Under the pieces are notes generated by a model. It was not told where the DNA came from and ran no database searches. It saw only the letters and a program-made list of their open reading frames with translations. 64,000 nt of DNA. Origin: Morganella psychrotolerans. GTDB taxonomy: Bacteria; Pseudomonadota; Gammaproteobacteria; Enterobacterales; Enterobacteriaceae. The stretch lies in contig NZ_LZEW01000001.1 of the NCBI RefSeq assembly GCF_001676155.1, positions 1,178,001-1,242,000 on the forward strand. The letters run 5' to 3'. Below are positions 9,559-18,044 of the stretch, piece after piece (positions within the stretch are counted from its first letter, which is position 1; every line of letters begins with the position of its first letter). A program made the position numbers and the translations under genes.

Positions 9559-9844
9559 CCTGATGCTCCCGTATAATCATTATATTGCGCTATAAAAGTT
9601 AGTATGTTGTTTACACGCTGTATTCCGGATTATTAAAAACAAACAGATATTGGTTTATATCTCCGGGGATTTTTTTTATTGAAAAACAATAACAAACAGA
9701 TAAACAATGAAATAATGGATATGAGAAAAACCGGATATTCCTGAATGTATTACAGGATAAAATAAAGATCAAATAACCGGAATGCCGGAAATAACCTGAA
9801 TATTTCAGAATGAAACAATGAATAACATTTATTTATGATATAAA

Positions 9845-10060
9845 GCAAAATGATAGAGGTAAGACCACATATCTTACTCAAAAAAGGTCAGCAAAATATA
9901 CCTGCAGAGTCTTATTCAGAGTGAAAAAAGCGATAAAACACTGTCTGTCGGTTAATTCGTTACATCACTGTTTAACTTAGTGCTGTTATTGTTTTCCGCG
10001 TGGTACCAATTGGTTATTTTCTTTTTTTAAGCTCTCCGCGGATGCAGAGAGCTTTTTTTT
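9845..10060 (+). ncRNA. Candidate small RNA with strong intrinsic terminator
   Basis: AGCTCTC (10030-10036) pairs with GAGAGCT (10047-10053), followed by nine or ten T: a canonical rho-independent terminator with no protein gene upstream on the + strand for over 4 kb. A U-rich stretch (TTATTTTCTTTTTTTAAG) just before the stem resembles Hfq-binding 3' ends. The 5' end is unknown; an A/T-rich stretch near 9825-9845 could hold a promoter. I compared it from memory with common enterobacterial sRNAs and did not recognise it. Confidence 0.4.
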
Positions 10061-10084
10061 TTGATTTCGGTATACTCTTTTCTG

Positions 10085-10147
10085 TATCATGTGACACGGC
10101 TGGCGTCGTTCCGCCAACGAACCAGCAGTTTGAATGAATAAGGGTAT
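10085..10147 (+). repeat. Palindromic intergenic repeat, copy R3 (right half only)
   Basis: Only the right half of the element is present, from TATCATGTGACACGGCTGG to GAATGAATAAGGGTATA. It ends 2 bp before the start codon of a small lipoprotein gene, so the AAGGG of its end lies at ribosome-binding-site distance from that ATG. Confidence 0.8.
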
Positions 10148-10149
10148 AC

Positions 10150-10272
10150 ATGTTGAAGATTATCAGTTTGATTGCCGTTATCATGCTGTCCGGCTGTGCC
10201 GGGGTGGGTGTCGGCGCGTCCGGTGGCTCCGATGGTGCGTCTGTCGGGATCGGTACAGGTATCGGATTTTAA
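10150..10272 (+). CDS. Small predicted lipoprotein (40 aa)
   Basis: ATG at 10150 opens a 40-codon frame. Its N-terminus is a lipoprotein signal (MLKIISLIAVIM then LSGC lipobox), leaving a mature peptide of about 25 residues rich in Gly, Ser, Ala and Val that starts CAGVGVGASGG. The only good ribosome-binding site is AAGGG in the end of the adjoining repeat copy. It precedes ypfN by 86 bp on the same strand. Similar Gly-rich mini-lipoproteins are common in enterobacteria and mostly unstudied. I do not recognise a named homologue. Confidence 0.6.
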   Translation: MLKIISLIAVIMLSGCAGVGVGASGGSDGASVGIGTGIGF

Positions 10273-10358
10273 TCCTGCCGGTAAACAGATGCTCAGCAAC
10301 ATCACAAATGTGATAATCTGTCGGTCTTCACGGTACGGACAAAAAGAAAGGTAATCAC

Positions 10359-10562
10359 ATGCAGCAATGGTTAGCAGACTACTGGTGGATCATCCTGGTG
10401 CTGTTTTTTGGTATTATTCTGAATGCAATTAAGGATTTAAAGCGGGTGGATCATACTAAATATCTGCTGAACCGCCGCGAACTGCCACCACATCGTGATA
10501 ATAATGCCCAATGGGATGATGAAGACGATGACCATCCGGATAATTCAGCTAAAAAGCCGTAA
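10359..10562 (+). CDS. ypfN: UPF0370 membrane protein YpfN
   Basis: The 67-residue protein matches E. coli YpfN: one N-terminal membrane span ([16 protein letters not shown]), then the conserved [10 protein letters not shown] ... ELPPHRD, and an acidic tail rich in Asp. Function unknown; the topology suggests a small inner-membrane protein with a cytoplasmic tail. AAAGG precedes the ATG. As in E. coli it lies in the dapE-tmcA interval. Its 3' end overlaps the convergent tmcA gene by 14 bp. Confidence 0.9.
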   Translation: MQQWLADYWWIILVLFFGIILNAIKDLKRVDHTKYLLNRRELPPHRDNNAQWDDEDDDHPDNSAKKP

Positions 10563-12564
10563 TTATTGATGCCGTCTGCTGTGCCCATTCCGGGCGCAGC
10601 GAATGCAGCACCTCTGCTGTTTCCTGCCGTAATGCATTCAGTAATGCTTTCTTCCCGTTTATCTGCGGCTGTTTCAGTGCGCTGTCATCCGTTATATTCC
10701 CTGATAACAGAGCCGATAACCGCGCGGTTTGTGCCGGGTAGCAGGTCTGTAACAATGTCAGTGCAGGGTCTGCTACTGCCTGCGGTTTGGCGGCAAACGC
10801 AAAACCGGCAAGCATCATCCACTCACGTTCATTCAGTGCCGTTGCCCTGACAGGGGTTACCGGTGAATATCCCCATGTGCGGGAAAGCACGCTGCAATCA
10901 CGGGCAAACTGCTGTAGCGCGCTCTCTGCCAGCGCTTCGCCTGCCGGTGAAAGCGGCAACAGCAACATGGCTGTATAGCAACCACTGCCCGCTTCAGGAT
11001 GTGTACCCATTCTGGTAAAACGAAATCCGCAGGCGGTCCAGAATGCCGCCAGTTCAGGTGTATAGCCAAAGCTGACGGATAAATAATCCAGCCCGCAGGC
11101 TTTTGCGTCTTGTGCCGCCCGCTGTAACAGTTCCCGCCCCAGCGCCTTGCGCCGGTATGCGGCGTGAACGGCTATCCGGCTGATGCGCCGCGAAACGAGC
11201 TGTGCCGCCTGCGGGAAATAACTGTGTGCCGCCAGTGATTGTGCCAGCAGATTACCCGGAGGTCGTCGAACTCCTGCCCAGACAGCCTGTGACAGCGCTG
11301 CGGATAATCCGCCCTCATCAACCATCCAGAGCGCCGCAGCGACTTGCCCGTATTGGCGGAACAACGAAAAATGCTGCCCGCAGGCATCCGTCAGCCGCCG
11401 TAAATCAAGCGGAGATGTCCGGTAATGTGCGGCGGTGAGCAAGCCGTAAAACCCGGCAAGCAATGCAGGGTTATCACACAACGCCTGTTGCGATAATGAC
11501 TGATACTCACACGTCCCCGGTAACACCGGTATTTCTGCCGGTTCTTCCAGTAACAGAGCCTTATTCAGCCAGTTTTCCAACGGGTCATTGTCCGCCCAGC
11601 GAACCGGACGGGTCAGCGAAAGCAGTGTAAAGCCCGGCAATGCATGACAAAATTTGAGTAAAAAGCCGCGACCGGTGCCTTCATAGCCCTGAACAGTGGA
11701 TAACAGCAGAACGCGGGGGAATGCTGCCACAATCCGCGAGAGCTGCGGTAACGGGATCATTGCGGCTTCATCGATAACCAGCCAGCCATATCCGCTGAGA
11801 TCGGCGGTTTCACTTAAAATGAGCAGATTGTCCGGCGGGATAAATTCCACATTATCAGACTGACTGAGATAGTGCTGAATAACAGAAACAGATACTTTTG
11901 CCGGTGCGCATAACAGATGATGACCCGGCGTCTGTGCCAGAAACAGACCGGCGAGAGCCGATTTTCCCCGTCCGCGGGCAGCAGGAAGACCAAAAATGCC
12001 CTTTTCCGCCTGACGCAATTGCGACAATACAAGCATCTGGTCAGGTGTGGGAGCGCCATCCGGCGGCAGCCAGCGCGCCCGCTGTGGTAAAAGAGATAAT
12101 TGACAGGATTGCCCTTCATGCCAGCGGACAACCGCCTCATCATCCAGAGTCTGTGCCAGATGACGCATAAATCGGGGTGCGGGGATCAACTGCCCGCGAT
12201 CGTTCCAGCGCAGGCTGTCTTCGTCGGGTCGCGTCAGCCACTCTGATTCAGCGGGCAATAACAAAATCAGCCAGCTGCCTGCCTGTAAAGTGCCGGTCAG
12301 CATTGCCAGCGCTTCAGTGTGAAGCCCCCGGCGGGCGTCAAATACGCCGTGACAAAATTCCCGTCCCAACAATAACCGCGCCTGCGGGGGGAGAACCGCT
12401 CCCTGCAACTGTGAAGAAATCACCGGCCAGTCGCCGGACACTGCCGCCATAATATCGCGCAGTGTTTCCTCACACCAGCTATCGCTTCCGCTTAATACCC
12501 ACAACCGGCGTGCGCCTTGTATGCGGAGTTGTTCTGTGCAAAGCGGAAATATCGCGGGCAGCAT
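10549..12564 (-). CDS. tmcA: tRNA(Met) cytidine acetyltransferase TmcA
   Basis: TmcA makes N4-acetylcytidine at the wobble position of elongator tRNA-Met, using acetyl-CoA and ATP. The 671-residue product has the E. coli length. Order of parts: N-terminal DUF1726-like domain, RNA-helicase-like ATPase with Walker A ([10 protein letters not shown], about residue 197) and a DEAA Walker B ([11 protein letters not shown]), GNAT domain ([18 protein letters not shown]) and a C-terminal tRNA-binding region. It overlaps ypfN tail-to-tail and is followed upstream by yeaL 9 bp away on the same strand. Confidence 0.93.
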   Translation of the reverse strand: MLPAIFPLCTEQLRIQGARRLWVLSGSDSWCEETLRDIMAAVSGDWPVISSQLQGAVLPPQARLLLGREFCHGVFDARRGLHTEALAMLTGTLQAGSWLILLLPAESEWLTRPDEDSLRWNDRGQLIPAPRFMRHLAQTLDDEAVVRWHEGQSCQLSLLPQRARWLPPDGAPTPDQMLVLSQLRQAEKGIFGLPAARGRGKSALAGLFLAQTPGHHLLCAPAKVSVSVIQHYLSQSDNVEFIPPDNLLILSETADLSGYGWLVIDEAAMIPLPQLSRIVAAFPRVLLLSTVQGYEGTGRGFLLKFCHALPGFTLLSLTRPVRWADNDPLENWLNKALLLEEPAEIPVLPGTCEYQSLSQQALCDNPALLAGFYGLLTAAHYRTSPLDLRRLTDACGQHFSLFRQYGQVAAALWMVDEGGLSAALSQAVWAGVRRPPGNLLAQSLAAHSYFPQAAQLVSRRISRIAVHAAYRRKALGRELLQRAAQDAKACGLDYLSVSFGYTPELAAFWTACGFRFTRMGTHPEAGSGCYTAMLLLPLSPAGEALAESALQQFARDCSVLSRTWGYSPVTPVRATALNEREWMMLAGFAFAAKPQAVADPALTLLQTCYPAQTARLSALLSGNITDDSALKQPQINGKKALLNALRQETAEVLHSLRPEWAQQTASIITAF

Positions 12565-12573
12565 AGGTATCCG

Positions 12574-13026
12574 CTACGCTTTGCCGATCAGCATTGAGAG
12601 TATCCCTGCCGCAATCAGTGGTCCGACCGGCACACCTTTAAACATTGCCACGCCGATAATGGTTCCGACCAGCAAGCCGGCAACCGTCGATGGCTGGTTA
12701 CTCATCAGTGTGACCCCGCGACTGCCGAGCCATGAAACCAGAATCCCGATAGCTATCGCCAGCAGGGATTTCCAGTTCAGAAAGGAGCCGAGTACATCAC
12801 CGGCGCTGATTTTTCCGCTGGCAATAGGCGCCATCACCCCGATAGTCAGAATGAGTATCCCTAATTTCAGTCCGTATTTTTCAACAAACGGAAAATAGCT
12901 GTTCAGTGGCGTAATACGCACTGCCAGCAAAAAAAGAAGGGCGAGAGTTACCGTCATATTGTTACTGATAAGCCCGAGTCCGGCTAAAACCAACAGAATA
13001 ATCAGGGTCGGGTCAATATTGCTCAT
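12574..13026 (-). CDS. yeaL: UPF0756 membrane protein YeaL
   Basis: From the ATG at 13026 (AGGATC upstream) the product is 150 residues and aligns along its whole length with E. coli YeaL, including [19 protein letters not shown] and [11 protein letters not shown]. Four or five hydrophobic segments predict an inner-membrane protein. A longer in-frame start would add 21 residues without homology. Function unknown. It sits 9 bp before tmcA in the same direction and is probably co-transcribed. In E. coli yeaL is at another locus. Confidence 0.88.
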   Translation of the reverse strand: MSNIDPTLIILLVLAGLGLISNNMTVTLALLFLLAVRITPLNSYFPFVEKYGLKLGILILTIGVMAPIASGKISAGDVLGSFLNWKSLLAIAIGILVSWLGSRGVTLMSNQPSTVAGLLVGTIIGVAMFKGVPVGPLIAAGILSMLIGKA

Positions 13027-13129
13027 GTGAGATCCTGCATCAGGAGAATGAAAACCACAGATAGTATGCGCTTGCAGACGGATAATCAAACCTGCCCGGC
13101 CGGTACAGGAATAAACCGGGCAGATATTA

Positions 13130-14017
13130 TTATTTCAGTGCGGAAAATGTATCACATTGCGCGATATCACCGGTGTCAAAACCGCGTTTAAACCATTCAT
13201 GGCGCTGTGCGGATGTACCGTGTGTAAAGCTGTCGGGGATAACCCGTCCCTGACTCTGTTTTTGCAGGCGGTCATCACCGATAGCCTGCGCCGCATCCAG
13301 TGCGTTCTGTAAATCACCCTGTTCGAGTATCCCGGCATTTTTCATTTCATGCCCCCAGATACCGGCAAAGCAGTCCGCCTGTAATTCCATTTTAACGGAT
13401 AACCGGTTTGCTTCCTTCTGACTGCTGCGCTGTTGGCGCTCACGCACCTGGCTGTCAATGCCCAGCAGATGCTGAACATGGTGCCCCACTTCATGGGCAA
13501 CCACATAGCCCTGAGCAAAATCCCCGCCTGCCGCCAGTTTGGTGCGCATATCATCATAAAAAGAGAGATCGATATACACTTTCTGGTCAGCCGGACAATA
13601 AAATGGTCCCATAACTGACTGCCCCGCGCCACATCCCGTAGGCGTGGCTCCACGGTACAGTACCAATTTCGGCTCGCGGTACTGACGGTTCATCTGTGAA
13701 AATTTCCGTGCCCAGACCGCTTCTGTTTCTGCCAGCATCACCCCGGTGAATTCAGCCTGTTTCTGCTCCTGTGCACCGTTTTGCACAGGACGCTGTTGCG
13801 CAGAAGTTTGCCCGCCGGGCATCGGGTCACCGGAAATAAAGCCCGTCAGGTCAAGGCCGTAAAACCCGGCAACGACAACGATCACTATCACCACCAGACC
13901 GGCTTTACCACGCGGTAACGGAATACGCGGTCCGCCGGACGATCCACCCGGCATTCTGCTGCCGGAACCCCGGCGATCTTCTATATTGTCGCTCTGACGA
14001 CGCCCTTGCCAACGCAT
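13130..14017 (-). CDS. ypfJ: Putative neutral zinc metallopeptidase YpfJ
   Basis: The 295-residue protein matches the YpfJ/neutral zinc metallopeptidase family. A basic, Gly-rich N-terminus is followed by one membrane span (about residues 40-60) and a periplasmic catalytic domain with the zincin motif in [15 protein letters not shown]. The downstream block [13 protein letters not shown] contributes the third ligand region. Substrate unknown. The position between tmcA and purC is as in E. coli. Confidence 0.88.
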   Translation of the reverse strand: MRWQGRRQSDNIEDRRGSGSRMPGGSSGGPRIPLPRGKAGLVVIVIVVVAGFYGLDLTGFISGDPMPGGQTSAQQRPVQNGAQEQKQAEFTGVMLAETEAVWARKFSQMNRQYREPKLVLYRGATPTGCGAGQSVMGPFYCPADQKVYIDLSFYDDMRTKLAAGGDFAQGYVVAHEVGHHVQHLLGIDSQVRERQQRSSQKEANRLSVKMELQADCFAGIWGHEMKNAGILEQGDLQNALDAAQAIGDDRLQKQSQGRVIPDSFTHGTSAQRHEWFKRGFDTGDIAQCDTFSALK

Positions 14018-14039
14018 GATAGCTCTCTGTTCTGATAGA

Positions 14040-14115
14040 TATACCCTTATTCATTCAAACCGCAGGTTCGTTGGCGCAGGGAAGCCTGCCTGCATCCTGA
14101 ATGACGTTGGGTATA
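14040..14115 (-). repeat. Palindromic intergenic repeat, copy R4 (76 bp, internal deletion)
   Basis: Both ends (TATACCCTTATTCATTC and GACGTTGGGTATA) are kept but the central GGGTCACAT core is missing, leaving a shortened hairpin between purC and ypfJ. Inverted orientation. Confidence 0.88.
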
Positions 14116-14188
14116 GGATAAGTATTAAGTATATAGTACAGAGAAAACCTGGTGAGGAAAAACGCTTCTTTCTTTCAGTATGCTGTTA

Positions 14189-14209
14189 AAAAGCAGCCGG
14201 AGCTGCTTT
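14189..14209 (-). terminator. purC terminator
   Basis: AAAGCAGC pairs with GCTGCTTT; on the minus strand it is followed by TTTTTAAC. It lies 11 bp after the purC stop. Confidence 0.8.
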
Positions 14210-14219
14210 ATACAGAGTA

Positions 14220-14933
14220 TTAGTCCAGCTCAACACCCAAGCGGCGCGCCACTTCTTCATAGGCTTCGATAAGACCGCCCAGACTCTGACGGAAACGGTC
14301 TTTATCCATTTTATTGAGAGTTTCTTTATCCCATAAACGGCTGCCGTCCGGCGAAAATTCATCCCCCAGCACAACCTGTCCTTTATACAGACCGAATTCC
14401 AGTTTGAAATCCACCAGGATAAGACCGGCGTCATCAAACAGGCGGGATAACACATCATTGGCGAGATAGCTCAGACGCTTCATTTCGGCGAGATTTTCCT
14501 GACTGACCCAGCCAAACGTTTCACAGTAAGACTCGTTGATCATCGGGTCATGTTTCGCGTCATTTTTAAGGAAAAGGTCAAAGATTGGCGGATTCAGCAC
14601 CAGCCCTTCTTCTGTACCGAGACGTTTAACCAGTGAACCGGCAGCGCGGTTGCGGATCACACACTCGACCGGCACCATATCCAGCTTTTTCACCAGAACA
14701 TCGGTATCAGACAGCAGTTTCTCCATCTGAGTAGGGATCCCCGCCGCTTCCAGCCTGCTCATGATAAAGTGATTGAATTTGTTATTAACCATGCCCTTAC
14801 GGTCAAACTGCTCGATGCGCTCACCATCCAGTGCTGATGTATCATTGCGAAATTCCAGAATCAGCAAATCAGGATTATCCGTGGTATAGACGGTTTTGGC
14901 TTTACCACGATACAGTTCAGCTTTCTTTTGCAT
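14220..14933 (-). CDS. purC: SAICAR synthetase PurC
   Basis: PurC joins CAIR and L-aspartate with ATP to give SAICAR in de novo purine synthesis. At 237 residues it has the E. coli length and conserved blocks: YRGKAKTVY (ATP-binding start), [23 protein letters not shown] and [22 protein letters not shown] precedes the ATG. A PurR operator lies about 75 bp upstream, so repression by hypoxanthine/guanine-bound PurR is expected. In E. coli purC follows dapA-bamC; here about 4 kb of other genes lie between bamC and purC. Confidence 0.97.
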   Translation of the reverse strand: MQKKAELYRGKAKTVYTTDNPDLLILEFRNDTSALDGERIEQFDRKGMVNNKFNHFIMSRLEAAGIPTQMEKLLSDTDVLVKKLDMVPVECVIRNRAAGSLVKRLGTEEGLVLNPPIFDLFLKNDAKHDPMINESYCETFGWVSQENLAEMKRLSYLANDVLSRLFDDAGLILVDFKLEFGLYKGQVVLGDEFSPDGSRLWDKETLNKMDKDRFRQSLGGLIEAYEEVARRLGVELD

Positions 14934-15006
14934 CTTGCACTCTCCAGACAGGATTAATAATAGGCATATCGCCTGATGTGTTTATTCTCCCTCAGAATGC
15001 ACAGAG

Positions 15007-15022
15007 AAGCAATCGTTTGCGT
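15007..15022. promoter_or_regulatory. PurR operator upstream of purC
   Basis: AAGCAATCGTTTGCGT matches the PurR consensus ACGCAAACGTTTGCGT at 14 of 16 positions. It lies about 75-90 bp before the purC start, and another site of the same quality precedes purM. Confidence 0.85.
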
Positions 15023-15088
15023 TAGAAAAAACAACAGCGGAGGAAAGTGTGTACGGCAGATACGGTGCGCCCCCCAACCCGGCTCAGT

Positions 15089-15859
15089 TTAAACCATCAC
15101 AAGGGATAGTCCCTGCTGTATAAGCAGGTCACGGGCTGATTGCGGAATACTTTTATCAAGCACGATATGGCTCAAATCCTGACACCCTGCCACACGATGA
15201 CGGGAGATCCGTCCCAGCTTACCGGCGGTTATTCCGGTGACAACCTGATTACTCTGCTGCACCAGCGCACGTTTAAATGCCGCTTCTTCAAACCCGGAAA
15301 CGGTGACCCCGCCGTCTGTATCCATCGCACAACCGCCGAGAAAACAGAGATCAATATACAGATTGGACAACTGTTGCAGAGCCTCAATACCCAGACAGGC
15401 ACCTGACGGCTGATGCAGTTTTCCACCCAGTACAATCAGTTCAAACTGCGGATATTTAGTGAGTTCTGCGGCAATCAGCGGTGTATGCGTCACAACCGTC
15501 AGTGAGAAATCAGCGGGCATCTGCTGTGCCAGCAGTAAATTCAGGCTGCCGGAATCCAGAAAAACAGTGGTATTGTTTTTAATTAACCCTGCACAACCGA
15601 GCGCGATATTTTCTTTTTCTGCACTATTCTGCCCGATCCGTTGCTGAAAATCTGCCACTTCACCAAGCACACTGACCGCGCCGCCATAGACCCGTTTACA
15701 GAGCCCTTCTTCCGCCAAAACCTGCAAATCACGCCGTATTGTATGCTCTGACACACCCAGTTGCGTGACCAGCGCACTGCACTGAACCCGTCCTTCTGTC
15801 TGTAATAATTGTCGGATCAGGGATTGCCGTTGTTCCGGAAAAGCTGCATAATCGAGCAC
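15089..15859 (-). CDS. DeoR-family transcriptional regulator
   Basis: A GTG start at 15859 with a strong AAAGGAG site gives 256 residues; upstream in-frame codons lack such a site. The N-terminal DeoR helix-turn-helix (about 15-60; VSEHTIRRDLQVLAEEG) is followed by a DeoRC sugar-phosphate sensor domain with the usual landmarks (VFLDSGSLNLLLAQ, LGGKLHQPSGACLG, FLGGCAMDTDGGVT, ITAGKLGR). DeoR members repress sugar catabolism genes and are released by a phosphosugar. It is divergent from a phosphatase and an MFS carrier, which are its likely targets. Confidence 0.85.
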   Translation of the reverse strand: MLDYAAFPEQRQSLIRQLLQTEGRVQCSALVTQLGVSEHTIRRDLQVLAEEGLCKRVYGGAVSVLGEVADFQQRIGQNSAEKENIALGCAGLIKNNTTVFLDSGSLNLLLAQQMPADFSLTVVTHTPLIAAELTKYPQFELIVLGGKLHQPSGACLGIEALQQLSNLYIDLCFLGGCAMDTDGGVTVSGFEEAAFKRALVQQSNQVVTGITAGKLGRISRHRVAGCQDLSHIVLDKSIPQSARDLLIQQGLSLVMV

Positions 15860-15923
15860 ATTAATCTCCTTTAGGTTGCACAAAGAATCATAACCGAGCA
15901 TCTTAAAATGTCAATCAACCCTT

Positions 15924-15943
15924 TATACCCGATGTCATTCAAG
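15924..15943 (+). repeat. Relic of the palindromic repeat (left end)
   Basis: TATACCCGATGTCATTCAAG differs from the element end TATACCCAACGTCATTCAAG at two bases. The rest of the element is missing. The relic runs directly into AGGTAACTGATG, so its last bases (AAG) form part of the ribosome-binding site AAGAGGT of the next gene. Confidence 0.6.
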
Positions 15944-15952
15944 AGGTAACTG

Positions 15953-16768
15953 ATGAACACACGCCATCCTGATATTGCATTTTTTCACCAACTGGCTAAC
16001 CGCGCGGCACAGGAAACATTGCCCCGCTTTTTGCCGTCACACCATCTTAGTGTTGATACCAAGGTCAAAGAGGGTGTCAGCTTTGACCCGGTGACAGACG
16101 CCGATCGTCAGGCTGAAATAGCTATGCGGGCGCTGATAAACACGGTGTATCCCTCTCACAGTGTGCTGGGCGAGGAGTTTGGACTTAGCGATGAAAGTGG
16201 TGAAAAGGGAGAAAGTGATTATCAGTGGATACTCGACCCGGTCGACGGAACCCGCCCTTTCCTGCTCGGTTTACCGGTCTGGGGTACGCTTATGGGGTTG
16301 ACTTACCGTGAACAGGCAATTATGGGCATGATGAGCCAGCCTTATACCAGTGAGCGGTTCTGGGCTGATGGTGAGCGCAGCTGGCACAGCAGCCCTCACG
16401 GCACATTTCTGATGGAAACCCGCAAAAACATCACGTTGGAAAATGCTATCCTGCATACTAATTCACCGGAGCCGATATCCCGCTTCCCTTCGATAAAACT
16501 GACGGCGCTGATGGACCGGGTTCTGATGACCCGTTTCGGGGGAGAGTGTTACGCGATGGCGATGGTTGCAGCAGGACGTATTGATTTGTGCTTTGATTAC
16601 GCATTACAACCCTATGATATAGCGGCATTCATCCCGATAATCGAGCAGGCGGGCGGCTGTGTGACCACCCTTGACGGCGGACGTCCTGAAAAAGGTGGTG
16701 CGATTCTGGCCAGTGGCTGTTCCCGTCTTCATCAACAGGCTCTTGCCATTCTGAATGGTAATGATTAG
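15953..16768 (+). CDS. Inositol monophosphatase/histidinol-phosphatase (HisN-like) family protein
   Basis: The 271-residue protein belongs to the lithium-sensitive Mg-dependent phosphatase superfamily. The metal-binding motifs are E-E in LGEEFG, D-P-V-D-G-T in ILDPVDGTRPF, and the C-terminal D-x-A-A in PYDIAAFIPIIEQAGG. FDPVTDADRQAE is the first acidic motif. The sequence leans to the HisN-type branch, but the substrate cannot be fixed. It is followed 52 bp later by an MFS carrier and is divergent from a DeoR regulator, suggesting dephosphorylation of a sugar or polyol phosphate rather than histidine synthesis. Confidence 0.75.
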   Translation: MNTRHPDIAFFHQLANRAAQETLPRFLPSHHLSVDTKVKEGVSFDPVTDADRQAEIAMRALINTVYPSHSVLGEEFGLSDESGEKGESDYQWILDPVDGTRPFLLGLPVWGTLMGLTYREQAIMGMMSQPYTSERFWADGERSWHSSPHGTFLMETRKNITLENAILHTNSPEPISRFPSIKLTALMDRVLMTRFGGECYAMAMVAAGRIDLCFDYALQPYDIAAFIPIIEQAGGCVTTLDGGRPEKGGAILASGCSRLHQQALAILNGND

Positions 16769-16820
16769 CCTTAATATGACTATCTGATTTATATAATTTG
16801 TACTGATAAGGTTTTAAGTT

Positions 16821-17978
16821 ATGAGTGATATTCTTTCTGTTATCCCCGCCCGGGCTCCGGCACGGCGGGAACAAATGGCAACCCGCGCACTCTTTTTTGT
16901 TGCCGGATTTGCCTCTGCCGCCTGGGCTGCACTGGTGCCATTTGCCAAACTGAATACCGGGGTCAATGATGGTGTTCTCGGGCTGTTATTATTGTGCCTG
17001 GGTGGCGGTGCGCTGGTCGCAATGCCGCTCACCGGCATTCTGACAACCCGCTTCGGCTGCCGCCGGGTGATGACAACCTCCGTTATCCTGCTCAGTCTGA
17101 CCCTGCCGCTACTCGCGATGATTAACCATACCGGGTTACTGGCGCTTGCATTGGTTATTTTTGGTATGGGGATCGGAATTACTGACTGTGCCATGAATAT
17201 TCAGGCGATTATTGTCGAGAAAGCCGCACCCAAACCCATGATGTCGGGCTTTCACGGGTTTTACAGTGTCGGCGGAATAGCCGGTGCCGGGGCAATGAGT
17301 GGTTTTATGCTGGCAGGTATGGGCGCGGTTCAGGCGGCATCTGTCGTGATGATAATCTGCCTGCTGCTGCTGACTGCCGGGTATAAAGGGATTCTGGATT
17401 ATGCGTATCCCGCTGAAGGACCGGCCTTTGCCGTGCCGCGTGGTGCCGTGCTGCTTATCGGGATTGTCTGTTTTGCCACTTTCCTGGCAGAAGGCAGCGT
17501 ACTGGACTGGAGTGCGGTATTTCTGACGGAGTATCACAATGTGCCGGACAGCCTTGGCGGGCTGGGTTTTGCCTGTTTTGCCGTGCTGATGTCTCTCGGG
17601 CGGTTGACCGGTGATAAAATTGTCGCGGTTCTCGGACGTCCCCGGGTTGTGCTGTGGGGTGCACTGCTTGCGGCAGGCGGGCTGCTGCTGAGTGTTCTGA
17701 CAGATAACTGGCTGATTGCGCTCACCGGTTACGGGCTTATCGGGCTGGGTTGCGCCAATGTGGTGCCGGTGATGTTTTCAGCGATCGGGCGGCAGACCAG
17801 TATGCCACAGGCGGTTGCCGTTCCTGCGGTCACGACTCTCGGTTACCTGGGTATTCTGGCTGGCCCCGCGTCTGTCGGGCTTATCGCATACCGTTTTACG
17901 CTGCCCGCCGCACTGATGGTGGTGGTCGGTTTATTACTGGTAGTAGCACTGCTGTCGCGCAAAGTCAGTATGCGGTGA
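16821..17978 (+). CDS. MFS transporter, YbjJ-like
   Basis: The 385-residue protein has about 12 hydrophobic segments and resembles E. coli YbjJ, including the stretch VPFAKLNTGVNDGVLGLLLL and a GFHGFYSVGG motif. It is a major facilitator superfamily inner-membrane carrier; sugars or sugar derivatives are the likely substrates, by context. It follows the HisN-like phosphatase in an apparent two-gene operon controlled by the divergent DeoR regulator. A strong hairpin follows the stop codon. Confidence 0.8.
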   Translation: MSDILSVIPARAPARREQMATRALFFVAGFASAAWAALVPFAKLNTGVNDGVLGLLLLCLGGGALVAMPLTGILTTRFGCRRVMTTSVILLSLTLPLLAMINHTGLLALALVIFGMGIGITDCAMNIQAIIVEKAAPKPMMSGFHGFYSVGGIAGAGAMSGFMLAGMGAVQAASVVMIICLLLLTAGYKGILDYAYPAEGPAFAVPRGAVLLIGIVCFATFLAEGSVLDWSAVFLTEYHNVPDSLGGLGFACFAVLMSLGRLTGDKIVAVLGRPRVVLWGALLAAGGLLLSVLTDNWLIALTGYGLIGLGCANVVPVMFSAIGRQTSMPQAVAVPAVTTLGYLGILAGPASVGLIAYRFTLPAALMVVVGLLLVVALLSRKVSMR

Positions 17979-17986
17979 GACAACAT

Positions 17987-18014
17987 CGTACACCGGTTAT
18001 CACACCGGTGTACG
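17987..18014. terminator. Bidirectional hairpin between MFS and glycosyltransferase genes
   Basis: CGTACACCGG pairs with CCGGTGTACG around a short loop. There is no long T-tract on either strand, but it lies in the 50-bp gap between two convergent stop codons. Confidence 0.6.
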
Positions 18015-18016
18015 AA

Positions 18017-18044
18017 ACCTTATTCATTCAGACCACAGGTTCTG
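18017..18044 (-). repeat. Relic of the palindromic repeat at the 3' end of a glycosyltransferase gene
   Basis: ACCTTATTCATTCAGACCAC followed by AGGTTC resembles the element end ACCCTTATTCATTCAAACTG CAGGTTC with a few changes. It overlaps the last codons and stop of the minus-strand gene ending at 18028, so the encoded C-terminus (EPVV) comes from repeat sequence. Confidence 0.55.

Larger units (their letters stand above)
9559..10149. other. Long AT-rich intergenic region
   Basis: About 590 bp without a plausible protein gene. It holds the promoter of the decarboxylase gene, a possible small RNA ending at 10060 and a half copy of the palindromic repeat at 10085-10147. Bases about 9600-9840 are very AT-rich and show nothing I recognise. 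Confidence 0.5.
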
